Positions 17,042 through 26,485 of a stretch of DNA of 64,000 bases are shown in pieces. The position numbers were made by a program, and so were the translations under genes. This DNA is from Leifsonia xyli subsp. cynodontis DSM 46306 (lineage in GTDB: Bacteria > Actinomycetota > Actinomycetes > Actinomycetales > Microbacteriaceae). Position 1 is the stretch's first letter. Each line of letters begins with the position of its first letter. The notes under the pieces were generated by a model, which made no database searches, was not told the DNA's origin, and saw nothing but the letters and a program-made list of their open reading frames with translations. The stretch covers positions 434,001 to 498,000 of the forward strand of contig NC_022438.1 of NCBI RefSeq assembly GCF_000470775.1. Direction: 5' to 3'.

Positions 17042-18319
17042 ATGCCCCGGAAAGATGAGGTCGACCTCGACATTACCAACGTCGCGCACGGCGGCGTGTT
17101 CGTCGCCCGGCACGAGGGTCGTGTGGTCTTCGTGCCCGATACGATGCCGGGGGAGCGCGTCCGCGCCCGGATCGCCGACCGCAAGCACGACCGGTTCTGG
17201 CGCGCCGAGGCACTCGAGGTCCTGGAGGCGGCGCCCGAGCGTCAGGAGCATGTCTGGTCCGCTGCGGGCATCGACCGCGCCCCCGGTCAGCGGCCCGGCG
17301 GGGCGGAGTTCGGCCACATCCGCCTGGGTCATCAGCGCGAGCTCAAGCGGCGCGTGATCGTGGACGCCCTCCAGCGCACCGCCAAACTCGATCGGGGACT
17401 GATCGACGCGCTGGGCGTCGTGGTCGAACCGGTCGCGGGCGAGACCGAGGACGGCACCGGCTGGCGCACCCGCGTCCGGCTGCAGGTCGGCGAGGGCGGC
17501 GGCATCGGCCCCTTCGCGGCGCGCACCCACACGGTCGTCCCGGTCGATGACCTCCCGCTCGCGACCGCTCTGGTCCAGGAGTCCACCCCGTTCGGTCAGC
17601 GTTTCCCCGGAGCGGAGTCGGTGGAGGTCGTCGCCACCGGGCTCGGCACGGTCCATGTCCTCGTCAACGACGCCCCCGCGCGCCGGGGCGACCGGCTGGT
17701 CCGCCCGCCTCGCCGTCCGGCCCCGATCCGCGAGCGCGTGGGCGACCGCGAGTTCCGGGTGGACGCCCGCGGTTTCTGGCAGGTGCATCGGGCCGCTGCG
17801 ACGACGCTGACGGCGGCCGTTCAATCGGCTGTCGATGAGGCCCTGTTCGACCCGCGCGCCGCGAACCTCGACCTCTACGGCGGCGTCGGCCTCCTCTCGG
17901 CAGCTCTCGGCGACCGGTTCGGCCCCACCCTGCGCATCACCTCCGTCGAATCCGACGAGGCTGCCACCGACGATGCGGCGGAGAACCTCGCGGACTGGGT
18001 CGGCGCTGCCGCGGTCACGGGGCGCGTCGAGCATATCGTCGCGGGTCTCGTCGCCGGTGCGTCCGCGATGGAGCGCGCCCGCCTGCGCGCGGCGACCGTC
18101 GTCCTGGACCCGCCGCGCTCCGGCGCGGGCCGGGCCGTCGTGGAGGCGATCGCCGAGCTGCGGCCCGCGCAGATCGTCTACGTCGCGTGCGACCCTGTCT
18201 CGTTGGCCCGGGATGTGGCCTCCTTCGCCGAGCGCGGCTATCCGCTGCGCACACTGCGGGCGTTCGACCTGTTCCCCCACACCCGTCACGTCGAAGTGGT
18301 CGCCGCGCTGACCCCCTGA
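17042..18319 (+). CDS. TRAM-domain RNA uracil-5-methyltransferase (TrmA/RlmD/RumA family)
   Basis: 425-residue SAM-dependent methyltransferase that likely forms m5U in 23S rRNA or tRNA. An N-terminal TRAM domain (LDITNVAHGGVFVARHEGRVVFV) is followed by the insert region and the Rossmann core: FWQVHRAAATTL, SAM loop LDLYGGVGLLSAAL, VVLDPPRSGAG and the catalytic cysteine in VYVACDPVSLARD. ATG 17042 is the natural start; the frame is open further upstream but without homology. The cysteine cluster of the iron-sulfur RumA form was not seen. Which RNA site is modified cannot be told. Confidence 0.9.
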   Translation: MPRKDEVDLDITNVAHGGVFVARHEGRVVFVPDTMPGERVRARIADRKHDRFWRAEALEVLEAAPERQEHVWSAAGIDRAPGQRPGGAEFGHIRLGHQRELKRRVIVDALQRTAKLDRGLIDALGVVVEPVAGETEDGTGWRTRVRLQVGEGGGIGPFAARTHTVVPVDDLPLATALVQESTPFGQRFPGAESVEVVATGLGTVHVLVNDAPARRGDRLVRPPRRPAPIRERVGDREFRVDARGFWQVHRAAATTLTAAVQSAVDEALFDPRAANLDLYGGVGLLSAALGDRFGPTLRITSVESDEAATDDAAENLADWVGAAAVTGRVEHIVAGLVAGASAMERARLRAATVVLDPPRSGAGRAVVEAIAELRPAQIVYVACDPVSLARDVASFAERGYPLRTLRAFDLFPHTRHVEVVAALTP

Positions 18320-18344
18320 CCGGAGATGTATGCATTCCCACCGC

Positions 18345-18350
18345 TACGAT
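18345..18350 (+). promoter_or_regulatory. Candidate -10 element for the response regulator gene
   Basis: TACGAT lies 7 bases before ATG 18358. This supports 18358 over the in-frame ATG at 18349, which overlaps the hexamer. Confidence 0.4.
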
Positions 18351-18357
18351 GGAGAGC

Positions 18358-19017
18358 ATGGTGCGGGTGTCAATCGTCGACGATCACGAGTCGGTGCGTC
18401 TCGGGCTGAGGGCAGCCTGTCAGGACGCGGGTTACGACGTCGTGGTCGCCGCTGCGACAGTGGACGGATTCGTGTCGCAGCTGGGGGCGCAGGAGTGCGA
18501 TGTGGTCGTGCTCGACCTCTCCCTCGGCGACGGCTCGCGGGTGACGGACAACGTCAAACGGGTGCAGGCGACGGGCGCCGCTGTGCTCGTCCACAGCATC
18601 GCGGACCGTGTGGCCAGTGTGCGGGAGGCGCTCGCTGCGGGCGCAGCCGGCGTCATCCCGAAGTCCTCTCCGACGACGACCGTGATGAACGCGATCGTCA
18701 CCGTTGCGCGCGGGGATGTGCTCAACAACCTCGAGTGGGCGACCGCCATCGACGCGGACAGCGACTTCGCCAAGGCGCAGCTCAGCCGCCGTGAGCGGGA
18801 CGTTCTGCACCTCTACGCCTCCGGCCTGCCGCTGAAGGCGGTCGCCGCGCAGCTCGGGATCGCCAATTCGACGGCACGCGAGTATCTGGACCGCATCCGC
18901 GTGAAGTATGTGGAGGTCGGCCGCCCGGCTCCGACGAAGGTGGACCTGCTGCGTCGTGCCGTCGAGGACGGCATCTTGCCCGGGCTCGACTCCGATCCGC
19001 GCAATGAGCGGGTTTAG
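18358..19017 (+). CDS. LuxR/NarL-type two-component response regulator
   Basis: 219 residues. Receiver domain with the acidic pair D8/D9, phospho-acceptor D53 in VVVLDLSLGDGS and K102 in IPKSS. A C-terminal LuxR-type helix-turn-helix (LSRRERDVLHLYASGLPLKAVAAQLGIANST in parts) follows from about residue 140. The recognition region diverges from typical GerE domains (TAREYLDRIRVKY). It overlaps the kinase gene by 14 bases. ATG 18349 is an alternative start three codons earlier. Target genes are unknown. Confidence 0.9.
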   Translation: MVRVSIVDDHESVRLGLRAACQDAGYDVVVAAATVDGFVSQLGAQECDVVVLDLSLGDGSRVTDNVKRVQATGAAVLVHSIADRVASVREALAAGAAGVIPKSSPTTTVMNAIVTVARGDVLNNLEWATAIDADSDFAKAQLSRRERDVLHLYASGLPLKAVAAQLGIANSTAREYLDRIRVKYVEVGRPAPTKVDLLRRAVEDGILPGLDSDPRNERV

Positions 19018-20278
19018 CCCTCCGGGCCCCGTCTCCGGGGCGCCGCCGGAGGGCGTCAAGCTTCGCAAACCGCTGAGCCGGGCTCGTATCGAGCGGATCG
19101 CCGACCGGACTGTGCCGGCTTTCGGGCTCGTGTTCGGCTTGCAGACCGTCCCGACCGTGCTCGGCCAGCTGGCCGACCTGCGGGAGCCGTGGGGGTCCGT
19201 CGTCCTGACCGTCGTCTTCGGCGGCCTCGCCCTGACCGTTCTGCTCGCGATCGTCCAGCGCTTCGTGAAGACGGCGATGGGCGTTCTGGCCATCGTGTAC
19301 CTCGTGGTGATCGCGACGTGGCCGCTGCTGGTGAGCGACCCGGCGCCGTTCGCGAGAGACAAGCCGTGGGTGTGGTTCCTCTGCTCCGTGTTCACGGCCT
19401 TCGCCGCAGTGGCGTGGCCGCTCTGGCTGGCGATCGTGTACACGTTCGTCGCGCCGGTCGCTTACGGTTTCGTCCGCGCGCTGCCGGCCGGCGGCGGCGC
19501 CAGCGCCGAGCTGGCGGGGATCGATGCGGTGTACGCGATCATCCTGGGCGGTGTGATCCTCGCGATCGTCACCATGATGCGCGGGGCGTCGACGGCGGTG
19601 GACGCCGCCCAGGGCCAGGCGCTCACCAAGTACAGCACCGCCGTCCGCCAGCACGCGACCGAGGTCGAGCGGGTCCAGGTGGACGCGATCGTCCACGACA
19701 GCGTCCTGACGACCCTGCTCGCGGCGGCCAGCGCGCGCACGCCGGAGGCGAAGGAACTGGCGGCGCGGATGGCCGCCGACGCCATCGGGCACCTGCACGC
19801 GGCCGAAGCCTCCGGACCGGAGGACCAGCCTCCCGTCGGTCTCGACAGTCTGCACGAGCGCCTGCTGGCAGCAGCGGAGTCCTGCACCTCGCACTTCGTG
19901 GTGGAAGCCCGGGAGATCGCCCGGCGCACTCTGCCCGTCACGGTGGCCGAGGCGGTCTATTCGGCTGCGGTGCAGGCGATGATCAACAGCAAGCAGCACG
20001 CCGGCGGCCCGGAAGTGCGCCGGCGCCTCACCATCGTCGGCGGCGTGGACGGGGCGACGGTCCAGGTCATCGTCGAAGACTCCGGACGCGGCTTCGTCAG
20101 CGCGGAGGTGCCGGTCGAGCGTCTGGGGCTGCGCGTCAGCATCCAGGATCGTCTCACCAAGGTCGGCGGCCGGGCGACGATCCGGTCGGCGCCGGGCCGT
20201 GGGACGAGCGTCACGATCGTCTGGCCGAGCACTGAGCCCGCATCGTCGCCGGACCGGGAGCAGGAGACCGCCCGGTGA
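19004..20278 (+). CDS. Membrane sensor histidine kinase (DesK/NarX-like class)
   Basis: 424 residues. Six or so hydrophobic segments between residues 38 and 190 form a membrane sensor without an obvious extracellular domain. The likely phospho-accepting histidine is H231 in DAIVHDSVLTTLLAA, a DesK-class dimerisation helix. The ATPase domain has an N-box AMINSKQHAG with a non-standard second half and a clear G-box VEDSGRGF followed by GRGTSVTIVWP. It starts inside the response regulator gene and its stop overlaps the next gene's GTG, so the three are co-translated. Confidence 0.88.
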   Translation: MSGFSPPGPVSGAPPEGVKLRKPLSRARIERIADRTVPAFGLVFGLQTVPTVLGQLADLREPWGSVVLTVVFGGLALTVLLAIVQRFVKTAMGVLAIVYLVVIATWPLLVSDPAPFARDKPWVWFLCSVFTAFAAVAWPLWLAIVYTFVAPVAYGFVRALPAGGGASAELAGIDAVYAIILGGVILAIVTMMRGASTAVDAAQGQALTKYSTAVRQHATEVERVQVDAIVHDSVLTTLLAAASARTPEAKELAARMAADAIGHLHAAEASGPEDQPPVGLDSLHERLLAAAESCTSHFVVEAREIARRTLPVTVAEAVYSAAVQAMINSKQHAGGPEVRRRLTIVGGVDGATVQVIVEDSGRGFVSAEVPVERLGLRVSIQDRLTKVGGRATIRSAPGRGTSVTIVWPSTEPASSPDREQETAR

Positions 20279-21303
20279 TCACCCTCAACAGAGTGCTGTT
20301 CCTCGCGCTCGGCGCGATGTTCTCGGCCTATCATCTCTTCCTCGGGCTCTCGTCCCTCTCCATTCCCGATGACCCGGGCCCTGCCGTCGTCGCGATAGCG
20401 CTCTACGCGGTCGCCACCGCGATCAGCCTGTGGCCGACCAGCCCGATCGGGATGCCGCTCTGGCTGGCCGCCTTCGATCTCGCTGTCTCAGTGGTGGTCG
20501 CCGTGCTGGTCACCAGCCAGCTCGACCCCGCGAAGGACAACGGATACGCCACCTGGTACGTCGCCGCCATCGGGACGCTGATGACCATCTGCGCTGTCCG
20601 CCGGCAGCGGCTCGTGGCCTGGCTCGGCGTCGCCTTCCTCGCTGTCCAGACCGTGGTCTGGGCGGGCGCCGGCGCGCTCGCCGGCCTCGGCGTCATCGGC
20701 TCCGTGGTGTGGGTCGGCGTCGCCGTCGTCATCTCCGGGTCGCTAGCGAAGGCCGGCCGGGACGCGCTGCGATTCGGGCGGGCCGAGCGCGAGGCCACCG
20801 AGTGGCAGGCGGCTCAGGAGGCGCATGTCATGGAAAGGCGGCTGCGGCTGCGGCAGACCTACCGGGTGGCCGCTCCCATGCTCGCCGAGATCGTCCGTCG
20901 CGGCGGCGACCTGACCGAGACGGAGCGCCGGGAGTGCCGCTATCTGGAAGGCGCCATCCGCGATGAGATCCGCGGGCGGCGTCTCCTCAATGAGGAGGTC
21001 CGCCGTGAGGTGATGGATGCCCGGCGTCGCGGTGTCGTCGTCACCCTGCTCGACGAGGGCGGCATCGACGACCTCGGCCCGGCCGGCCTCGACACGGTCT
21101 TGTGGCGTCTCGCGGAGGCCATCCGGGGCACGACGACGGACAAGCTCATCGTGCGCACCGTCCCGCGCTCGTCCGAGACGGCGGTGACCGTCGTGGGGCT
21201 TCGCATGTCGGGCGATGGAGCCGCGAACGCTCTGGGCGTGGAGTCGGACGACGACGAAGTGGACCTCTGGCTCGAAATCCCGCGTCCGCTCCCCTCGGCC
21301 TGA
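20275..21303 (+). CDS. Membrane protein associated with the two-component system, unknown function
   Basis: 342 residues. I do not recognise the family. Five to six hydrophobic segments fill the first 165 residues, then a charged helical region (residues 170-250, rich in R and E) and a small alpha/beta domain ending in acidic residues. Layout parallels the upstream kinase (membrane part plus a cytosolic domain), but I see no histidine box or ATP-binding boxes. It may be a degenerate kinase acting as a co-sensor or inhibitor. GTG start coupled to the kinase stop. Confidence 0.7.
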   Translation: MITLNRVLFLALGAMFSAYHLFLGLSSLSIPDDPGPAVVAIALYAVATAISLWPTSPIGMPLWLAAFDLAVSVVVAVLVTSQLDPAKDNGYATWYVAAIGTLMTICAVRRQRLVAWLGVAFLAVQTVVWAGAGALAGLGVIGSVVWVGVAVVISGSLAKAGRDALRFGRAEREATEWQAAQEAHVMERRLRLRQTYRVAAPMLAEIVRRGGDLTETERRECRYLEGAIRDEIRGRRLLNEEVRREVMDARRRGVVVTLLDEGGIDDLGPAGLDTVLWRLAEAIRGTTTDKLIVRTVPRSSETAVTVVGLRMSGDGAANALGVESDDDEVDLWLEIPRPLPSA

Positions 21304-21459
21304 GGCGTCGCTGCGCGCGCTGTCCTGAGCGCTGGGCTCAGCCGCCGGGTCCGGGCGTTCCCGGGCTGCTCTGGGTGCGATCGCGGCTGGCAATTTGCAA
21401 TTTCATATGTATGATTCATTGACTGTCTCCTCGAATCCGGAGGGAGCGGAAGGGGTCTC

Positions 21460-23501
21460 GTGGGCGGGAGTGACGCGGAGCCGCTGGTGTTCGATCATCG
21501 CGCGGTGGACGCTCTGGTGCAGACGGCACGTGTCGGGGCCGAGCGGGTGAGGGCGGGCCAATCGGCGCGGAGGGGGTTCGCGCGGACGGCCACCGCGGAG
21601 TTCCGCGGGCTCTTCGCCCGGGAGTTCGCCCGCAGCCGTGAGCTGGCCGATCGGGAGGCCGCGCAGCTCGCAGACGGGTTGGACGCCCTGGCGGTTCTCG
21701 CGGATCGGTTGCAGGAAGCCGCGCAGACCGAGGAGTTGCGGCGGCGGCGGGTGGCGGGAGTGGCGGGCGCAGCGTCGGCGGCGGGAGCAGGCGGCCGCGG
21801 TCGCGGCGGGTGGGGTTCTGTGGCCGGAGGAGCCGGAGCCGGGACCGGGGGCCGTTCCGCCCTCGCTCTCGGCGGGCACCGTGCTGGTGGGGCGGCGGAG
21901 CCTCCCGGCCGTCGGCGGAGGGCAGGCCGGTGCGGGGAGCGGGACGGCATCCGCCCGCTCCGAGGACCTCCGGCTGTACCGCGCTCAGGCCGGGTCTCTG
22001 GATCTGGAACTGGCGGGCGCTCTCTCCCGCGTTCGCCGAGCGCTGGAGGATGTCGCCGCCGGATGCCGGTGGGGCCGAATCGACGGTTCCGGGGTCGTCG
22101 CCGGGTTCCAGCGTTGGATCGAGCAGAACCAGGCCGATGGCTCCTGGCTGGAAGGGGCGGCCGGTGCGTTCGAGACCGCGGGCAGCGGTGTCGCGCTGGG
22201 CTCGACGGTGTGGGCGTTCTTCGGGGTGCCGGAGAGCGGGGCCTCCCCGCTCTCCGCGGTCGAGTTGCTGGCCCTGCTGAAGGAGACGACGCCTGCCGAG
22301 TTGAGACGCCTGCTGGCCGCTGATGCGGGGCTGGCGCAGCTGTTCTGGAACGCGCCCCCCGCACCGGCCTCGACCGCCGCCTGGTGGGCCGGCCTCGATC
22401 AGGGGCAGCGGGACGCGTTCGTCGTCCAGGCGCCGATCGTCATCGGCAACCTTCCCGGCCTGCCGTATGCGGTGCGGAACGCGGCCAACCTGAAACAGTA
22501 CGTGTACTGGCAGCAGCACCGCGAGAGTCTCAACGACGACCAGCGGAGGGCACTGGACGCCCTGGCGGGAGTCCTCCGCTCGCCGATCAAAGGCATGCCG
22601 GTGCAATTGGTGGCGTTGAATCTGTTCGCGTCGGTCCCGTTGCTGGCGGTCGGTTATGGGAATCTGGACGCGGTGACGAACACGACCTGGTGTGTGCCGG
22701 GGATGGGAACGGACGCCGCCGACGGCACAAACGCGTGGAGCACCGCCGCACGGAACCTCTACGCCGTGCAGAGCAGGCTCCCCGGGATGGTGCCGGGGGT
22801 GATCCGCGTGGCTCGGCTACGACACTCCGGACCCGGCCACGGTCACCGGAAGTGAGGCGGCGACGGCGGGTGCTTCCCGGTTCGCGGCGGAGATCGACGG
22901 GAACACCGCGGCTCAGGCGGCAGGGTCGGCCGGTCCGACCCTGCTGGGGGTCGTCGTGCACTCCTATGGCACCACTCTCGCCTCTTACGCCCTCACCCGC
23001 ACCGACAGCCGGGTGTCCTCGTTCGTGATGGTCGGCTCCGCCGGGATCGACACCGCCCTGGTGCCTTCTCTTGCCGGGGTCCACGCTGATCGTGTTTTCA
23101 CTACCAGCGCCACCGCGGACCAGTTGGCTCCGTTCGGTGCGGAGTTGGCCGGTCGGGCCGTGCCGAATCCGGAGGTCGCCCACCCGACCAGCCCGGCCAT
23201 CGGCGGCTCCACCCGGTTCTCCTCGGACGGGGACGGCGGGGCGCTCCTACGCGTCGATGGGCACAACCCGCTCGGGGAGGCCCGTCCGGTACCGCTCGGT
23301 CGGGTGTTCAACACGGTCCCCTCCGCCGGCCACGGCTATTTCGACCCCAGAACACAGTCGTTGAAGAACATCGCCGCGATCAGCACCGGGAACCTCGACG
23401 AGGTGAGCGGGGCTCTCTCCTCGACCACGGCTGATGCGGCCAAGCACAATGAGGACGCGGAAATGATCCAGGACGCCCAACCCAAGAGCCCCCGTCTATG
23501 A
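21460..23501 (+). pseudogene. DUF1023-type alpha/beta hydrolase, two frameshifts
   Basis: Secreted or envelope-associated hydrolase of the actinobacterial DUF1023 group, broken by two single-base gains. The first part (GTG 21460, good GGAGGGAG-type SD) holds a helical region. An extra G in the run near 21757 moves the frame, after which the helical region and the DAVTNTTWCVPGMGTD core read on. An extra C near 22804-22805 moves it again; removing it restores VIAWLGYDTPDP, then the nucleophile region VVVHSYGTTLAS and a histidine in AGHGYFDP. Either a real pseudogene or two sequencing errors. Its end overlaps the lipoprotein ATG. Confidence 0.8.
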
Positions 23502-24127
23502 ACACTCGACTCCACCGCCCGGCGCACCGTGCCCTCGCCTTGTCCGCCATTCTGCTCTTGGGAGGATGCAGCATGCTCACCCCACCACCCCCGCAGAAGA
23601 CCGGAGCGGAACTGCGCCAGCAACTCCTGGACTTCACCGCCGACGCCCTCACCGCCACCGCCCTCCCCGACGGATGGCGATACGGCCCCCTCCCCGACGC
23701 GGAACCCTGGGACCCCGACACCTCCGAATTTACTGACCTCGGTTGCAGCACCACGGACAACAATGACAAACGCCAACAATTCGGCCTCATTATCGATCAC
23801 GATCCTGTGGGTGGTGCTGCTGATTTCGCGAACATCATCGCCGATCATTGGAATTCTCTGGGTTATCCGATCGAGGTCGTCACCCCCACCATGACCAACC
23901 CCGGCGGCAACCACTACACCGGAATCGCCACCACGCTTCCGAACGGTGCCTGGCTCATGGTCAGAGCGTCCGATTACATCTTCACCCTCGATCTCAACAC
24001 CGAGTGCTCCACCGATCCTACGCTCAATCAGTTCGCGGGGCCTCACGGGTACCGCGACTTCGACCCGCTCAACCCTCTCGGCACTCCGACGCCTATACCG
24101 AGCCCGCCCGACGGCCGGGACCCATGA
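23498..24127 (+). CDS. Secreted lipoprotein, unknown function
   Basis: 209 residues. Signal sequence with positive N-terminus, hydrophobic ALALSAILLLG and lipobox LGGC, so it should be lipid-anchored on the outside of the membrane. The mature part has no recognised domain and two or three cysteines (GCSTTDN, NTECSTD) that could form a disulfide. It ends in a Pro/Thr-rich tail. ATG overlaps the hydrolase stop (ATGA), and its own stop overlaps another ATG at 24124. The pairing with a DUF1023 hydrolase suggests a shared envelope role. Confidence 0.82.
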   Translation: MNTRLHRPAHRALALSAILLLGGCSMLTPPPPQKTGAELRQQLLDFTADALTATALPDGWRYGPLPDAEPWDPDTSEFTDLGCSTTDNNDKRQQFGLIIDHDPVGGAADFANIIADHWNSLGYPIEVVTPTMTNPGGNHYTGIATTLPNGAWLMVRASDYIFTLDLNTECSTDPTLNQFAGPHGYRDFDPLNPLGTPTPIPSPPDGRDP

Positions 24128-24247
24128 GCGGTCGCCGTCGCCGGGGAAGCGCGCTGACCGCCACGCTCGCCATCCTGCTCCGGGGAGGGGCAGCATGTGC
24201 GCTCCCCAAGACAGCGCACCAGTCGCTGAAACCAGCTCTTAACGGGG

Positions 24248-24282
24248 AAAGGGGCCGGCACCCGAATTGCCGACCCCTTTTT
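24248..24282 (+). terminator. Rho-independent-type terminator
   Basis: Thirteen-base stem (AAAGGGGCCGGCA with TGCCGACCCCTTT, one G-T type mismatch), 7-base loop CCCGAAT, followed by TTTTAA. It ends the hydrolase-lipoprotein operon. Confidence 0.8.
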
Positions 24283-24289
24283 AAGCCCC

Positions 24290-24324
24290 GAGCCAGGGCG
24301 ATAACCCGAATATCGCCCTGGCTC
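24290..24324. repeat. Perfect 14-base hairpin adjoining the terminator
   Basis: GAGCCAGGGCGATA and its exact complement enclose loop ACCCGAA. The loop repeats the CCCGAA of the hairpin 8 bases upstream, although the stems differ. No T-run follows. Confidence 0.85.
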
Positions 24325-24354
24325 GCCCCCAAAGCACTCACCTGCTTACCCTAG

Positions 24355-24550
24355 TCGGCGAGTGATTGGTGGTGTGACTCATGAGGAGAGACACCTAGCG
24401 GTAATCATGATCACGGTCTGCTTGCAAAATACATAGTCGTCATTTTGGGGGGACAGTGGGGGACAAAACTGGACTGTGCCTAGGGGATACGTGTCGAGAA
24501 TTTCGGGTGTCCCGTTATTGGGGGACATGGAAACCGGGGGACAAATCCGG
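24355..24550. other. AT-richer non-coding stretch with four GGGGGACA motifs
   Basis: GGGGGACA occurs at about 24448-24455, 24458-24465, 24520-24527 and 24536-24543, in two close pairs. Base composition is clearly lower in GC than the flanks. No gene seen. It resembles a junction left by an integrated element, or a binding-site cluster; neither can be shown here. Confidence 0.6.
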
Positions 24551-24781
24551 TCATCCGCCCGAGAACGACCGCCACTGACCCGGCCCCGGAATCAGCAACG
24601 TGCGCAGTGGACGCTGACTGCGCTGCCAGCCGTCCGCCCCGGCAGCGGGCCGGGATCCGCGTGCTGCGGCGTCCTGCTCGGCCGCCGCGACGGTGAGCAC
24701 GGCCGTGACCGCAGCGATCTCCTCCGCTGTCACGCCGCGCGTGACGAACCGCAGCTGCGAGGGGTCGAGGGCCTCGCTCAC
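24551..24781 (-). CDS. accE: Acyl-CoA carboxylase epsilon subunit
   Basis: 76-residue small subunit found only in actinobacterial acyl-CoA carboxylases, where it stabilises the alpha-beta complex. Recognisable as [21 protein letters not shown] at the N-terminus and a W-rich end (GPGQWRSF). GTG start overlaps the beta-chain stop by four bases. The family is short and poorly conserved; position after accD is the stronger evidence. Confidence 0.82.
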   Translation of the reverse strand: MSEALDPSQLRFVTRGVTAEEIAAVTAVLTVAAAEQDAAARGSRPAAGADGWQRSQRPLRTLLIPGPGQWRSFSGG

Positions 24782-26400
24782 AGGGGGATGTTCCCGTGCT
24801 TCTTCGGCGGGAGACTCGCCCGCTTGGTGCGCAGCGCCCGGAGCGCCTTGATGACGGAGACGCGGGTGGCGGCCGGCTCGATCACGCCGTCCAGTTCGCC
24901 GCGCTCGGCGGCGAGGAACGGACTCGCGACGTTGTACGTGTACTCGGTTGCGAGCTTCGCCCGCACCGCGGCGACATCCTCCCCAGCGTCCTCCGCTCGT
25001 TTCAGCTCGCCGCGGTAGAGGATGTTGACCGCGCCCTGGCCGCCCATGACCGCGATCTCCGCCGTCGGCCAGGCCAGGTTGATGTCGGCGCCGAGCTGCT
25101 TGGAGCCCATCACGATGTAAGCGCCGCCGTAGGCCTTGCGGGTGATGATCGTGACCAGTGGCACGGTCGCCTCCGCGTACGCGTACAGCAGCTTCGCGCC
25201 ACGGCGGATGACGCCGGTCCACTCCTGGTCGGTGCCGGGCAGGTAGCCGGGCACATCGACCAGGGTGAGGATCGGGATGCTGAACGCGTCGCAGAACCGG
25301 ACGAATCTCGATGCCTTCTCCCCGGCGTCGATATTGAGGGTGCCTGCCATCGCGCTCGGCTGGTTGGCGACGATGCCGACCGAGCGGCCCTCGACCCGGG
25401 CGAAGCCGATGACGATGTTCGGCGCGAAGAACGGCTGGACTTCGAGGAACTCTCCTTCGTCCACGATGCCCGCGATGATCGTCGTGACATCGTAGGGCTG
25501 GTTGGGGGAGTCCGGGATGATCGTGTTGAGCTTGCGGTCGGCGTCGGTCGTCTCCAGCTCCGGCTCCGCCTCGAACGCCGGCAGCTCCGCCAGGTTGTTC
25601 TGCGGCAGGTAGCTGAGCAGGTTGCGCGCGTAGTCGAGGGCGTCCTCCTCGTCGCTCGCGAGGTAGTGGGAGACGCCGGAGACCTTGTTGTGGGTGAGGG
25701 CGCCGCCGAGCTCCTCGAACCCGACATCCTCGCCGGTCACCGTCTTGATGACGTCGGGGCCGGTGACGAACATATGGCTGGATTTGTCGACCATGATGAC
25801 GAAATCGGTCAGCGCGGGGGAGTACACCGCGCCGCCGGCCGCGGGGCCCATGACGATGGAAATCTGCGGGATGACGCCGCTCGCCGCCGTGTTGCGCCGG
25901 AAGATCTCGCCGTACTTGCCGAGCGCGACCACGCCCTCCTGGATGCGCGCGCCGCCGGAGTCCAGGATGCCGATCATCGGCACACCCGTCTTGAGCGCAT
26001 GGTCCATCACTTTGATGATCTTCTCGCCCGCGACCTCGCCGAGCGAGCCGCCGAAGATCGTGAAGTCCTGGCTGAAGACAGCGACGCCCCGGCCGTGGAT
26101 GGTGCCGACGCCGGTGACGACCGCGTCACCGTAGGGGCGCTTCCCGTCCATGCCGAAAGCGTACGTGCGGTGGCGCACGAACTCGTCGAACTCCACGAAC
26201 GATCCCTGGTCGAGCAGCAGGTCGATGCGCTCGCGCGCGGTGAGCTTGCCTTTGGCGTGCTGCTTCTCGATCGCCGCCCGGCCGCTCGCGGTGACGGCCT
26301 CGTGGAAGCGCTCTTTGAGGTCGGCGAGCTTTCCCGCTGTGGTGGCCAGGTCGAGGACCGGTGTGATTCCGGTGGGTTGACGTGCTTCGGTGTCGGTCAC
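24778..26400 (-). CDS. Acyl-CoA carboxylase beta chain (carboxyltransferase)
   Basis: 540-residue carboxyltransferase (AccD/PccB) transferring carboxylate from biotin to acetyl- or propionyl-CoA. N-terminal half: [19 protein letters not shown] and [17 protein letters not shown]-terminal half: [28 protein letters not shown] and the second oxyanion region. The GTG at 26400 is preferred: TAGAGT lies 7 bases before it, whereas the upstream in-frame GTG at 26409 overlaps that hexamer. Divergent from birA, whose product biotinylates the alpha chain. Confidence 0.94.
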   Translation of the reverse strand: MTDTEARQPTGITPVLDLATTAGKLADLKERFHEAVTASGRAAIEKQHAKGKLTARERIDLLLDQGSFVEFDEFVRHRTYAFGMDGKRPYGDAVVTGVGTIHGRGVAVFSQDFTIFGGSLGEVAGEKIIKVMDHALKTGVPMIGILDSGGARIQEGVVALGKYGEIFRRNTAASGVIPQISIVMGPAAGGAVYSPALTDFVIMVDKSSHMFVTGPDVIKTVTGEDVGFEELGGALTHNKVSGVSHYLASDEEDALDYARNLLSYLPQNNLAELPAFEAEPELETTDADRKLNTIIPDSPNQPYDVTTIIAGIVDEGEFLEVQPFFAPNIVIGFARVEGRSVGIVANQPSAMAGTLNIDAGEKASRFVRFCDAFSIPILTLVDVPGYLPGTDQEWTGVIRRGAKLLYAYAEATVPLVTIITRKAYGGAYIVMGSKQLGADINLAWPTAEIAVMGGQGAVNILYRGELKRAEDAGEDVAAVRAKLATEYTYNVASPFLAAERGELDGVIEPAATRVSVIKALRALRTKRASLPPKKHGNIPL

Positions 26401-26407
26401 GCCGTTC

Positions 26408-26413
26408 ACTCTA
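26408..26413 (-). promoter_or_regulatory. Candidate -10 element for accD (leaderless)
   Basis: TAGAGT on the minus strand, 7 bases before GTG 26400, with no Shine-Dalgarno. It decides between two in-frame GTG starts. Confidence 0.4.
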
Positions 26414-26485
26414 CCGGCCAGCGGATGGGCGATGCCGTTGAGGAAACCCTACAAATACCGGGCCTCGCGCTGGCAGACTGAGCCT

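Larger units (their letters stand above)
24124..24354 (+). pseudogene. Remnant of a second lipoprotein-like gene
   Basis: ATG in an ATGA overlap with the preceding lipoprotein. The first 27 residues look like a degraded signal sequence (MSGRRRRGSALTATLAILL, then RGGAAC). After about 40 codons the frame runs through the terminator hairpins and has no protein character. I read it as the truncated third gene of the operon. Confidence 0.45.

Noticed and set aside
18349..18351. ATG 18349 as start of the response regulator
   Set aside because: It overlaps a TACGAT hexamer placed for initiation at 18358, and the receiver domain begins right after 18358.
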